From contig DAOUPT010000001.1 of the NCBI GenBank assembly GCA_030626025.1, positions 85,365-149,364 of the forward strand: a stretch of DNA of 64,000 nucleotides. The letters are read 5' to 3'. Under the pieces are notes generated by a model. It saw only the letters and a list, made by a program, of their open reading frames with translations, did no database searches and had not been told where the DNA came from. Both the position numbers and the translations under genes were made by a program. This stretch comes from Anderseniella sp. GTDB taxonomy: Bacteria > Pseudomonadota > Alphaproteobacteria > Rhizobiales > Aestuariivirgaceae. Shown piece after piece: positions 56,325 to 64,000 of this stretch (positions are counted from its first letter, which is position 1; every line of letters begins with the position of its first letter).

Positions 56325-57305
56325 TTGGACCATCAAAGTAGTGAAAGTTCGAAGTCGGATGCTAAGCTTGGAAATCAAGGTGATCAGCTGACAAAAACAG
56401 CGGCAAAACAAGCTGAAAAAATTCATCGTCTCGCAGAAATGCGTCATGATCCAAATGCGGCCCGACAGGCTTTTGAATCCGGTAAATACCCGTACCGCCG
56501 AAAGATCAAACGTGCTGTATATGAGAAAAAGAAAGCCGAGTTACAGGTCGAACTACTGAAAGTTCAGGCATGGACTGAGGCCAATGGTCAAAAAATTCTG
56601 ATGTTGTTTGAAGGCCGCGATGCCGCAGGTAAAGGCGGCACCATCAAACGCTTTAATGAGCACCTCAATCCGCGTTCAACCCGGGTGGTTGCTCTTAACA
56701 AACCCACCGACCGGGAAAAATCACAATGGTTTTTCCAGCGCTATATTGAGCACCTGCCAGCAGCGGGTGAAATTGTTATGTTCGACCGTTCCTGGTACAA
56801 CCGGGCCGGTGTCGAAAGGGTCATGGGCTTTTGCACGGCCAACGAATATCTTGAATTCATGCGCCAGTGTCCCGAGCTCGAACGCATGCTGGTACGCTCT
56901 GGCATACGAATGTTTAAATACTGGTTTTCAGTCACCCGCGAAGAACAAAAACGCCGCTTTGCCTCGCGCGAAAAAGACCCGCTCAAGCAATGGAAACTAT
57001 CACCCGTTGATCGGGCCTCTCTGGGCCGCTGGGATGGTTATACCGAAGCCAAGGAAGCAATGTTTTTCAACACCGATACCGCTGATGCGCCCTGGACAAT
57101 CATCAAATCAGATGACAAAAAGCGCGCCCGCCTGAATTGCATGCAACATTTCCTGAGCGCTATTCCATACCCGGACAAAGACGAGAGTGTAGTAACTGGC
57201 CCTGATCCATTTATTGTTGGTTCAAGTGCCCACGTACTGGGTCAAGCAACCGACACTCTGCTCGACCGCACAGTGCATCCGGAAAAACAACGCAAGAAGA
57301 AGTAA
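56325..57305 (+). CDS. ppk2: Polyphosphate kinase 2 family protein
   Basis: PPK2 moves phosphate between polyphosphate and nucleotides, often making ATP or GTP from polyphosphate. Walker A is FEGRDAAGKGGTIKRF. Walker B and the lid are seen in VMFDRSWYNRAGVERVMGF and FSVTREEQKRRFASRE. The start is a TTG at 56325 with GGAG 7 bases before it; the next ATG would remove 38 residues, so the TTG is preferred. Its 326 residues fit class I PPK2. Regulation is not visible. Confidence 0.92.
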   Translation: MDHQSSESSKSDAKLGNQGDQLTKTAAKQAEKIHRLAEMRHDPNAARQAFESGKYPYRRKIKRAVYEKKKAELQVELLKVQAWTEANGQKILMLFEGRDAAGKGGTIKRFNEHLNPRSTRVVALNKPTDREKSQWFFQRYIEHLPAAGEIVMFDRSWYNRAGVERVMGFCTANEYLEFMRQCPELERMLVRSGIRMFKYWFSVTREEQKRRFASREKDPLKQWKLSPVDRASLGRWDGYTEAKEAMFFNTDTADAPWTIIKSDDKKRARLNCMQHFLSAIPYPDKDESVVTGPDPFIVGSSAHVLGQATDTLLDRTVHPEKQRKKK

Positions 57306-57329
57306 AAGAAGAAAATGCCCCTCATTCGT

Positions 57330-57429
57330 CATCCTCGGGCTTGACCCAAGGATCCAGAGTGTTGGAGATACGTCACAAATTCAAATACTTGCCACAACCA
57401 TTCTGAGTCCTCGGGTCAAGCCCGAGGAT
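57330..57429. repeat. Inverted pair of CATCCTCGGGCTTGACCC palindromic elements
   Basis: One copy (57330-57359, core ATCCTCGGGCTTGACCCAAGGA) and an inverted copy (TCCTCGGGTCAAGCCCGAGGAT, 57408-57429) lie 55 bases apart after ppk2. Each copy can fold on itself, and the pair can fold on one another. This is the type of small palindromic repeat scattered between genes in many alphaproteobacteria. Confidence 0.75.
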
Positions 57430-57517
57430 TAACTGTGTGTGGGTGCGACGGCCCTGTCTCTACAAGACAGTTCAGAGCAAATGAAAAATATCTCGAATAC
57501 GATCAGACGAACGCGAT

Positions 57518-59236
57518 TTAATTGGCAATACTTGCAAAGCGTTTGGCGATTGGTTGTTTCTTCATCAACGCAATAATTCTTTGGCGGTGCTTCTTGAAGC
57601 GCTTGAGGTTTTTACCTTGCAGTCTCAGCTTGCCCGCAACGCGCACTCGACGCGGATTGATCGTACGATTGTTGATCCGTACTTCATAATGAAGATGAGC
57701 ACCGGTCACCCTGCCTGAAGAACCAACATAACCAATAACCTGACCCTGGCGAACAAAAGACCCGCTTCTCAGTCCCGATGCATAGCGGCTCATATGAGCA
57801 TAGCGGGTAAGGTATCCGTTGCTGTGTTTGATTTCCACAACCCGGCCATAAGCACCTTTGCGGGCCCGGTGAACGATTTTACCGCGACCAGCAGCGCGAA
57901 TTGGTGTCCCGCGCGGTGCCGCAAAATCAATACCGGTATGCATTTTCGAATAGCCGAGCACCGGATGACGCCGCATACCGTAACCTGAACTGATTCGTGC
58001 ACCACTAATGGGTGTCCGCATCAAAAACTTGGTCGCGCCGCGGCCTTTTTGATCATAATAAGACGTTTTACCGCTTGAATTGGTAAAGCGATAAAGCTTT
58101 TTCAATTTACCGCCAGCTTCCAGCGCGGCATAATGAACAATCTTACGGCGTTTGGAAGATCCGGAAAACGGCTTGCCAAAGTAAATCTCAAACTTTGCCC
58201 CGGCTTTAATATCACGCTGGAAATCCACATCATGTGAAAACGCCCGGATAACCTGATTGGTGATATATTCCGGCACACCCTTATCCAGCGCTGCAGCAAA
58301 CAGGCTTGATGTAACCCGTCCGGCAATCCGATACTGACCCGAATCAGGTGTCGCATAACGTGAGGGTTGACGATTTCTCTGGCCATTAACCCGGGCAAAA
58401 AACTTGCCATCTTCGTTAGACTCAACCGAAATATTTTCCTGGGGGCCGGGTGAAAAACTTAACTCGACCGGGAAAATTACGAAATTGCCGAAAAAATCCT
58501 GCTGCTTGTCCAGCGTAACAACAAATTTTTGACCCACTCTGAGTAATTTGGCCGGAAATACCGGCTCAAGAGCAGCAGTCAATTGGGCTGCTGTATCATA
58601 GGTTACACCCAAGGCAACCAGGCGATTGATCAGGTGTTCACCTTTTGCCAGCACAATCACTTCATCAACAGGTTCCGGCGGCAACTTTTTCAAAATTGTC
58701 GTGGTATTTCGTGATGGTGAAATAGAGGCCAGTTGAACATCACCACTCAAAACAGAAGGCTGGCTGGTTGAATCCAGCCCGGTGGTGCCACCAAACATAT
58801 TCAGCGTCGAGCTACTGGCCACACCGGTTTGTGGTAAAACCACAGTATTGGCAATAATACTTGAATTGGAATCAGTCTGGTATGCAACAGATGCCGTCTG
58901 AAATGGTCGCAGTTCCAATGTTTTTGAAAATGCCCCGTTCAAATCGCTCTTGGCTGACACGGTTGGTCTTTGCCAGCGCTCGGCAATATTGACCGATGCC
59001 TGAGCCCTTGTTGTACCGTTTTCACTGAAAAGTCCGAGGATCGCAGCACCAATCACCAAAGATCCAGCCAAACCTGCGACACAGGTTGTAATCAGCCAGC
59101 GGTGAGGGCTGGCTTCTTCCTCATGAAAAGGATCATGATCTCCCGTTTCCAGATCTTCGACGTGAATCGGGTCATAAATACCCTTGTCCCCACTATCAAA
59201 GTGCCGGTTGCTGATCTGTGCAATCGGGTTCGTCAA
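57518..59236 (-). CDS. M23 family metallopeptidase (LytM-type)
   Basis: The 572-residue cell-wall peptidase has a cytosolic head, a membrane helix (LITTCVAGLAGSLVIGAAILGL, about residues 49-70), a long linker and an OapA-like/LysM-like stretch. The C-terminal M23 domain has zinc ligands in HPVLGYSKMHTGIDFAA (His, Asp) and HLHYEV. It should cut peptidoglycan cross-links at the division or elongation site, or activate an amidase. The start is a TTG at 59236 with GAGGG upstream; no in-frame ATG is nearby. Confidence 0.9.
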   Translation of the reverse strand: MTNPIAQISNRHFDSGDKGIYDPIHVEDLETGDHDPFHEEEASPHRWLITTCVAGLAGSLVIGAAILGLFSENGTTRAQASVNIAERWQRPTVSAKSDLNGAFSKTLELRPFQTASVAYQTDSNSSIIANTVVLPQTGVASSSTLNMFGGTTGLDSTSQPSVLSGDVQLASISPSRNTTTILKKLPPEPVDEVIVLAKGEHLINRLVALGVTYDTAAQLTAALEPVFPAKLLRVGQKFVVTLDKQQDFFGNFVIFPVELSFSPGPQENISVESNEDGKFFARVNGQRNRQPSRYATPDSGQYRIAGRVTSSLFAAALDKGVPEYITNQVIRAFSHDVDFQRDIKAGAKFEIYFGKPFSGSSKRRKIVHYAALEAGGKLKKLYRFTNSSGKTSYYDQKGRGATKFLMRTPISGARISSGYGMRRHPVLGYSKMHTGIDFAAPRGTPIRAAGRGKIVHRARKGAYGRVVEIKHSNGYLTRYAHMSRYASGLRSGSFVRQGQVIGYVGSSGRVTGAHLHYEVRINNRTINPRRVRVAGKLRLQGKNLKRFKKHRQRIIALMKKQPIAKRFASIAN

Positions 59237-59747
59237 AAGCCCTCATCCCCTTATTAACAAGGTTGTGTTTTTCGCAAAACACATTGATATTTATAAGTTT
59301 TCCCCGCCTCTGCATCGCCTGCAAAACAACGAAAAACTCGATTTCAGAGCCCCAAACCCCTCGACACCAGACAGCCAGTATCGAATTGTGCTGACAATGC
59401 ATCACAGAAGATCAGGAGTCAACAGTTCAAATTTTATTTATGTGTGAAAAAACGCTTAAGAACAAACGGTTAGGGACAAGCCCTATGGTTTATTGTTGTA
59501 AATCTACGCTAAACAAACGCCTTGCACCAACATTCCTCACAAGTTACTTTCACTTTGCCGTTTTATAGTTGCCAATTCGTTAATAACAGTGAGAACTATG
59601 CTAAACTGTCGGCAGGCATGTCTACATATTAGTCGGCAAAAACGCGACATATTCAGCCAATCAGATGTATTGCACTTGTCGTTAGCCCGGTCTGTAGGCT
59701 ACCAAGCAGTATCAAAATTTAAAAAATCACTATTAACTCAGGTCACA
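59237..59747. other. Intergenic region before pyruvate carboxylase
   Basis: This 511-base stretch separates two divergent genes, with no credible protein gene. The open frame that begins at 59589 and reads into pyc is judged non-coding before 59748. A short TAGGG/CCCTA hairpin lies at 59471-59485. Nothing else stands out. Confidence 0.5.
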
Positions 59748-62700
59748 ATGCAGATAAAACGTTTCAATAAAATTCTGGTTGCCAACCGCAGTGAAATTGC
59801 CATTCGGGTGTTGCGGGCTGCCAATGAGCTTGGCAAAAAAACCGTTGCAATTTTTGCCGCTGAAGACCGTCTGGCCCTGCACCGCTTCAAGGCCGATGAA
59901 GCCTATCAAATTGGTCAGGGGCTTGGCCCGGTCAAGGCTTATCTCTCCATTGATGAAATGATCCGCGTGGCACTGAAATCAGGTGCTGATGCTATTCATC
60001 CCGGTTACGGCTTTCTTTCCGAAAACCCCGATTTTGCCGACGCATGTCAAAAAAACGGCATTGCCTTTATTGGCCCCAAACCTGAAACCATGCGTTTGTT
60101 GGGTGACAAGGTGTCAGCCCGCGCCGCAGCTGTTGCAGCCGGTGTTCCCGTTATGCCGGCAACTGGTGCATTGCCCGATGATATCGTTGCGATCAAAAAG
60201 CTGGCCAGTGAAATTGGTTACCCGCTGATGCTCAAAGCCAGTTGGGGCGGTGGCGGTCGCGGCATGCGACCCATTCACCAGGAAAGCGAACTGGAAGACA
60301 GCGTTATGGCCTCACGCCGTGAAGCAGCGGCTGCTTTTGGCAATGACGAGCTGTTCCTGGAAAAACTGGTTGAACGGGCCCGCCATGTGGAGGTCCAGAT
60401 ACTGGGCGACAAACACGGCAATGCGGTTCACTTGTTCGAGCGCGACTGCACCGTTCAGCGCCGTAACCAAAAGGTTGTTGAGCGGGCACCGGCACCTTAT
60501 CTTGATGATGACCAACGGGCCGAGCTTTGCGAATTAGGGCTGAAGATAGCCCGCTATGCCAATTATGAGTGCGCCGGCACGGTAGAGTTCCTGATGGACA
60601 AGGACACCGGTGCCTATTATTTCATCGAGGTCAACCCGCGCATTCAGGTTGAACACACCGTCACCGAGGAAATTACTGGTATTGATCTGGTAAAATCACA
60701 AATCTCCATCGCCGAGGGCGGTCGCATTGGTGTGGAAGGTGAAACCTGCGTCCCGGTTCAAAAAGACATCAAGTTAAACGGTCACGCTCTACAGTGTAGA
60801 ATAACGACCGAAGACCCGCGTAACAATTTCATCCCCGATTACGGCCGCATTACAGCCTATCGCGGTGCCACCGGGTTTGGCGTCAGGCTTGACGGCGGCA
60901 CAGCTTATTCCGGTGCGGTTATTACTCGATACTATGACTCACTGCTAGAGAAGATCACCTGTTGGGCACCCGGTCCGCAAGAGGCCATTATGCGCATGGA
61001 CAGGGCTTTGCGCGAGTTCAGAATTCGCGGCGTCGCCACCAATCTGGCCTTTGTTGAAAATCTTATCGCCCATCCGGTTTTTCAATCCGCTGAGTACACC
61101 ACCCGGTTTATCGACAATCACCCTGAATTGTTTGATTTCCCGATTCGCAAGGACCGGGCAACAAAACTGTTACGCTATGTGGCCGACATCACCGTCAACG
61201 GACACCCCGAAGTTGCCAACCGGCCAAAACCACCAGAATTTTCTACAACCCCGCGGGTGCCAAAACCAGTTGCGTTAAAACCACTACCCGGGACCAAAAA
61301 CCTGCTGGATGAAAAAGGGCCAAAAGCTGTTGCCGACTGGATGTTGGCCCAAAAGCAGGCCCTGATCACCGACACCACAATGCGCGATGCCCACCAGTCT
61401 TTGCTGGCCACCCGGATGCGCAGTTTTGACATAATCCAGGTTTGTGAAAGCTATGCTGCTGACCTGCCACAATTGTTTTCGCTCGAATGTTGGGGCGGCG
61501 CAACCTTTGATGTATCGATGCGCTTCCTGCAGGAATGCCCGTGGGAAAGATTACGCCGGATCCGCAAACGCGTGCCCAACATCATGTTACAAATGCTGTT
61601 GCGCGCCTCAAACGGGGTTGGCTACACCAATTATCCCGACAATGTGGTGCGTGAATTTACCCGGCAAGCGGCTAATTCAGGCATTGATGTTTTTCGGGTG
61701 TTCGACAGCCTGAACTGGGTCGAGAACATGCGCGTTGCCATGGATGCGGTTCTCGAGTCCGGCAAAATCTGTGAAGCAGCTGTCTGCTACACCGGCGATA
61801 TTCTCGACCCCCAGCGGGCAAAATATGATCTTAAATATTACACCAATATGGCCCGCCAACTGGCCGATGCCGGCGCTCATATCATCGGCCTGAAAGACAT
61901 GGCCGGCCTGTTAAAGCCTGCTGCTGCCACGGTTCTGATCAAGGCGCTGAAGGAAGAAACCGGCCTGCCGGTGCACTTTCACACCCACGACACTTCAGGC
62001 ATTGCTGCTGCCACGGTTCTGGCCGCGGTTGATGCTGGCGTTGATGCGGTTGATGCGGCAATGGACTCGTTTTCCGGCATGACCTCACAACCAAATCTTG
62101 GCTCTATTGTCGAGGCGCTACGCAACACTGAACGCGATACCGGCATTAATCCCTCAATGATCCGCCAGTTCTCGGATTACTGGGAAAGTGTCCGCCTGCA
62201 ATACGCTGCCTTTGAAGCTGACCTCAAGGCTGGCGCATCGGAGGTCTATCTCCATGAAATGCCCGGCGGCCAGTTCACCAACCTTAAAGAACAGGCCCGC
62301 TCGCTCGGCCTGTCCGAGCGCTGGCATGAAGTGGCCCAGACCTATGCCGATGTCAACCAGATGTTTGGTGATATTGTCAAAGTGACCCCTTCCTCAAAGG
62401 TGGTTGGTGACATGACATTGGCAATGGTTTCAGCCGGGCTTAGCCGCGCTGATGTGGAAGACCCAGACAAGGATGTTTCTTTCCCTGATTCGGTGGTCGG
62501 CTTTTTCAAAGGTGACCTTGGACAGCCGCCCGGTGGCTTTCCTGAAAAGCTGCAAGCCAAAATCCTCAAAGGCGAGGAACCCCTGACCGTAAGACCCGGC
62601 GCTGTCCTGCCCGATGAAGATTTGCCTTCGCGCCGCAAGCAGGCCGAACAGGAAGCAGGACGCGAGATATCAAACGAGGAATTCAATTCCTATCTGATGT

Positions 62701-63203
62701 ACCCGCAAGTCTTTACCGACTTTGCTGCCCGGCAAGATGAATACGGCCCGGTTTCCAGCCTGCCGACACCGCAGTTTTTCTACGGCATGAAGCCGGGAAC
62801 TGAAATCACCGTAACCATCGAGACCGGCAAATCTCTCATCGTGCGCTGTCTGGCCATTGGCGAAACCGACGATGAAGGCAACGTCAAGGTTTTCTTTGAA
62901 CTGAACGGCCAGCCCCGCACCGCCAAAATTCTCAACCGATCGGCCAAATCGACCGCCAACAAGCATCCAAAAGCCGAAGTCGGCAACCCGCTGCATGTTG
63001 CAGCGCCAATGCCCGGTGTTGTGTCCTCACTGGTGGTCGAAACCGGTCAAAAAGTCGAGGCCGGAGATGTCTTGCTGACCATCGAAGCGATGAAAATGGA
63101 AACCGCCATCCACGCCGAGGCCGATGGCATCGTAAAACAGATCATCACCCCGGTAGGCACCCAAATTGATGCCAAGGATTTGCTGATCGAACTGCAGGCA
63201 TAA
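59748..63203 (+). CDS. pyc: Pyruvate carboxylase
   Basis: Pyc makes oxaloacetate from pyruvate and bicarbonate, refilling the citric acid cycle. The order is biotin carboxylase (ILVANRSEIAIRVLRAA, ATP-grasp core ASWGGGGRGMRPI), carboxyltransferase (TTMRDAHQSLLATRMR, GLKDMAGLLKP), the tetramerisation region and the biotin carrier with AMKMETA, biotinyl Lys1116. The ATG at 59748 with AGG before it gives 1151 residues, the usual size. A longer in-frame start at 59589 adds 53 unlikely residues. Confidence 0.97.
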   Translation: MQIKRFNKILVANRSEIAIRVLRAANELGKKTVAIFAAEDRLALHRFKADEAYQIGQGLGPVKAYLSIDEMIRVALKSGADAIHPGYGFLSENPDFADACQKNGIAFIGPKPETMRLLGDKVSARAAAVAAGVPVMPATGALPDDIVAIKKLASEIGYPLMLKASWGGGGRGMRPIHQESELEDSVMASRREAAAAFGNDELFLEKLVERARHVEVQILGDKHGNAVHLFERDCTVQRRNQKVVERAPAPYLDDDQRAELCELGLKIARYANYECAGTVEFLMDKDTGAYYFIEVNPRIQVEHTVTEEITGIDLVKSQISIAEGGRIGVEGETCVPVQKDIKLNGHALQCRITTEDPRNNFIPDYGRITAYRGATGFGVRLDGGTAYSGAVITRYYDSLLEKITCWAPGPQEAIMRMDRALREFRIRGVATNLAFVENLIAHPVFQSAEYTTRFIDNHPELFDFPIRKDRATKLLRYVADITVNGHPEVANRPKPPEFSTTPRVPKPVALKPLPGTKNLLDEKGPKAVADWMLAQKQALITDTTMRDAHQSLLATRMRSFDIIQVCESYAADLPQLFSLECWGGATFDVSMRFLQECPWERLRRIRKRVPNIMLQMLLRASNGVGYTNYPDNVVREFTRQAANSGIDVFRVFDSLNWVENMRVAMDAVLESGKICEAAVCYTGDILDPQRAKYDLKYYTNMARQLADAGAHIIGLKDMAGLLKPAAATVLIKALKEETGLPVHFHTHDTSGIAAATVLAAVDAGVDAVDAAMDSFSGMTSQPNLGSIVEALRNTERDTGINPSMIRQFSDYWESVRLQYAAFEADLKAGASEVYLHEMPGGQFTNLKEQARSLGLSERWHEVAQTYADVNQMFGDIVKVTPSSKVVGDMTLAMVSAGLSRADVEDPDKDVSFPDSVVGFFKGDLGQPPGGFPEKLQAKILKGEEPLTVRPGAVLPDEDLPSRRKQAEQEAGREISNEEFNSYLMYPQVFTDFAARQDEYGPVSSLPTPQFFYGMKPGTEITVTIETGKSLIVRCLAIGETDDEGNVKVFFELNGQPRTAKILNRSAKSTANKHPKAEVGNPLHVAAPMPGVVSSLVVETGQKVEAGDVLLTIEAMKMETAIHAEADGIVKQIITPVGTQIDAKDLLIELQA

Positions 63204-63342
63204 ATTTTGCAATTTGCAATGGACGCATTTGCATATTGCAATGCGTGCAAATAGAGCGGGGTGGGAAAACACCAGATGTTGACAGAAATCATTGCCGTTA
63301 ACCAAGATATAGCCACAACAAACTGGCACAGCCCTTGCAGTT

Positions 63343-63430
63343 AATCTCACAGCGTTGAGATTTTTGTATTGCGTACTCAACCATTAAATCGCGAGGCCAG
63401 ACCAGCCGTCTGCCCTCGCGTTTTTGTTTT
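63343..63430 (+). terminator. Two tandem terminator-like hairpins downstream of pyc
   Basis: AATCTCA/TGAGATT (63343-63362) is followed by TTTG. A bigger nested stem CGCGAGGCCAGAC...GTCTGCCCTCGCG (63390-63420) is followed by TTTTTGTTTT. The second is a textbook factor-independent terminator. Lying 140-220 bases after the pyc stop, they may end pyc or a separate short RNA. Confidence 0.75.
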
Positions 63431-64000
63431 CAATACCTTGTTAGGCCTGCTGACAATTAATATATGTTCATATATTGTTCTTGACTTATTGTGCTTTACA
63501 TGGTACATCTCTTTTCACCAGCCCACACTGAAACACTGCATCGGGTCGCCTTTATGGTGGTGGGTTTGGGTGGCGCCTGAAAGTGCTGGTTTGATACGAG
63601 GAGCCAGTATAGCCAAGGGTTGCGTGTGTCCCCGCCTCGCCGCTGAGCGTGGCTGTCACGGGATGACTGATAGCGCATCGGACGTTTCAGATTGTGGTTT
63701 GTAATAAGACCGGTACCCGATACCTTCACGGGAATGGTTTAAAAGCAGGCTATCGCCCCTGCCTTTCGAAGGTTGGTCTGGGTTTCTGGGACGGTGGAGT
63801 AAGTCTCATTTGAGCATCTTTTTACTGAGAGCCAACAAGCGGATTGACACGTCTCCGGGAGGATTGAACCTTTTGCGGTTGTACCTTTCGAAATCGCCAT
63901 GTCGCGTGCGCCGGTGGTGCATATTATTTAGCTAAAGTTTCTCGCATCCATCGGTGCGCGCTTCTTTTCAAGATTTTTGATCTAACCGGGATGTTTGTGG
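63431..64000. other. Structured non-coding tail of the window
   Basis: No credible gene was found. The region has many nested inverted repeats, such as ACCAGC (63519) with GCTGGT (63583), ACC...CCCG...CGGG...GGT near 63701-63740, GCAGG/CCTGC near 63745-63763 and GTTGGTCT/AGAGCCAAC spanning about 63772-63837. A GTGTG begins at 63624. The rest continues beyond the window. It could be a structured RNA, the 5' part of a group II intron, or the leader of a gene outside. Confidence 0.4.

Noticed and set aside
63496..63729. A 77-codon open frame on the minus strand in the window tail
   Set aside because: No ribosome site, no family resemblance, and it overlaps strong inverted repeats.
63858..63872. 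GGGAGGATTGAACC resembling the T-arm of a tRNA on the minus strand
   Set aside because: The flanking five bases cannot pair to form a T-stem, and no acceptor, D or anticodon arms are found around it.
1..64000. CRISPR arrays, insertion sequences, prophage or tRNA-linked integration
   Set aside because: No regularly spaced repeats, transposase, phage structural or integrase genes were seen. The only tyrosine recombinase is the housekeeping XerD.

Overview
The window looks like ordinary chromosome from an alphaproteobacterium of the Hyphomicrobiales (Rhizobiales) type with moderate GC. The evidence is a set of lineage-typical genes and gene orders: a DUF1192 protein next to a zinc-free quinone oxidoreductase, the cell-cycle adaptor RcdA (DUF1465), a split pntAA-pntAB-pntB operon led by a small aa3-oxidase subunit IV protein, secA divergent from a parvulin and argJ, accA-xerD divergent from aroK-aroB, and prfA-prmC-DUF4167 followed by clpB. 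No tRNA, rRNA, CRISPR array, insertion sequence or phage gene was recognised.

Layout. 1-9050: a truncated unknown gene, quinone oxidoreductase, DUF1192, a candidate three-hairpin small RNA (about 1881-1989), rcdA, the proton-translocating transhydrogenase operon, a UMF1-type MFS transporter and UDP-glucose dehydrogenase. 9051-16974: a minus-strand catabolic cluster containing a TPP enzyme, an acyl-CoA-dehydrogenase-fold protein, a class III CoA-transferase, a LysR regulator, a YeeE/YedE sulfur transporter and an acyl-CoA synthetase. 16992-31287: housekeeping genes (TerB-like, ispG, secA, parvulin, argJ, accA, xerD, aroK, aroB, CorC/CNNM, FAD oxidoreductase). 31296-36262: an unknown small gene, ptsP, lysC and ubiG. 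36249-39945: an arsenic operon arsR-arsD-arsA that ends in a cysteine-synthase-like gene rather than a pump. 40104-52565: lepA, a secreted lipase, a periplasmic DsrE-like protein, a gamma-glutamyltransferase, a sulfotransferase remnant, methyltransferase/comF/grxC/nitrilase/DUF1178, a RodZ-like protein, prfA, prmC and DUF4167. 52572-63203: a MOSC protein, clpB with a heat-shock-type promoter, ppk2, an M23 peptidase and pyruvate carboxylase. 63204-64000 has no credible protein gene but contains tandem terminators and a strongly structured tail.

The most interesting system is the 9.0-17.0 kb cluster. Its acyl-CoA-dehydrogenase-like protein lacks both possible catalytic acids (Gln and Gly in their place) and has an Arg at residue 84. 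This is the published signature of 3-sulfinopropionyl-CoA desulfinase. With a class III CoA-transferase, a sulfur transporter and a LysR regulator beside it, the cluster reads as an organosulfinate degradation module, extended by an unexplained TPP enzyme with a variant cofactor motif. Second-tier observations are the pump-less ars operon and several strong non-coding structures.
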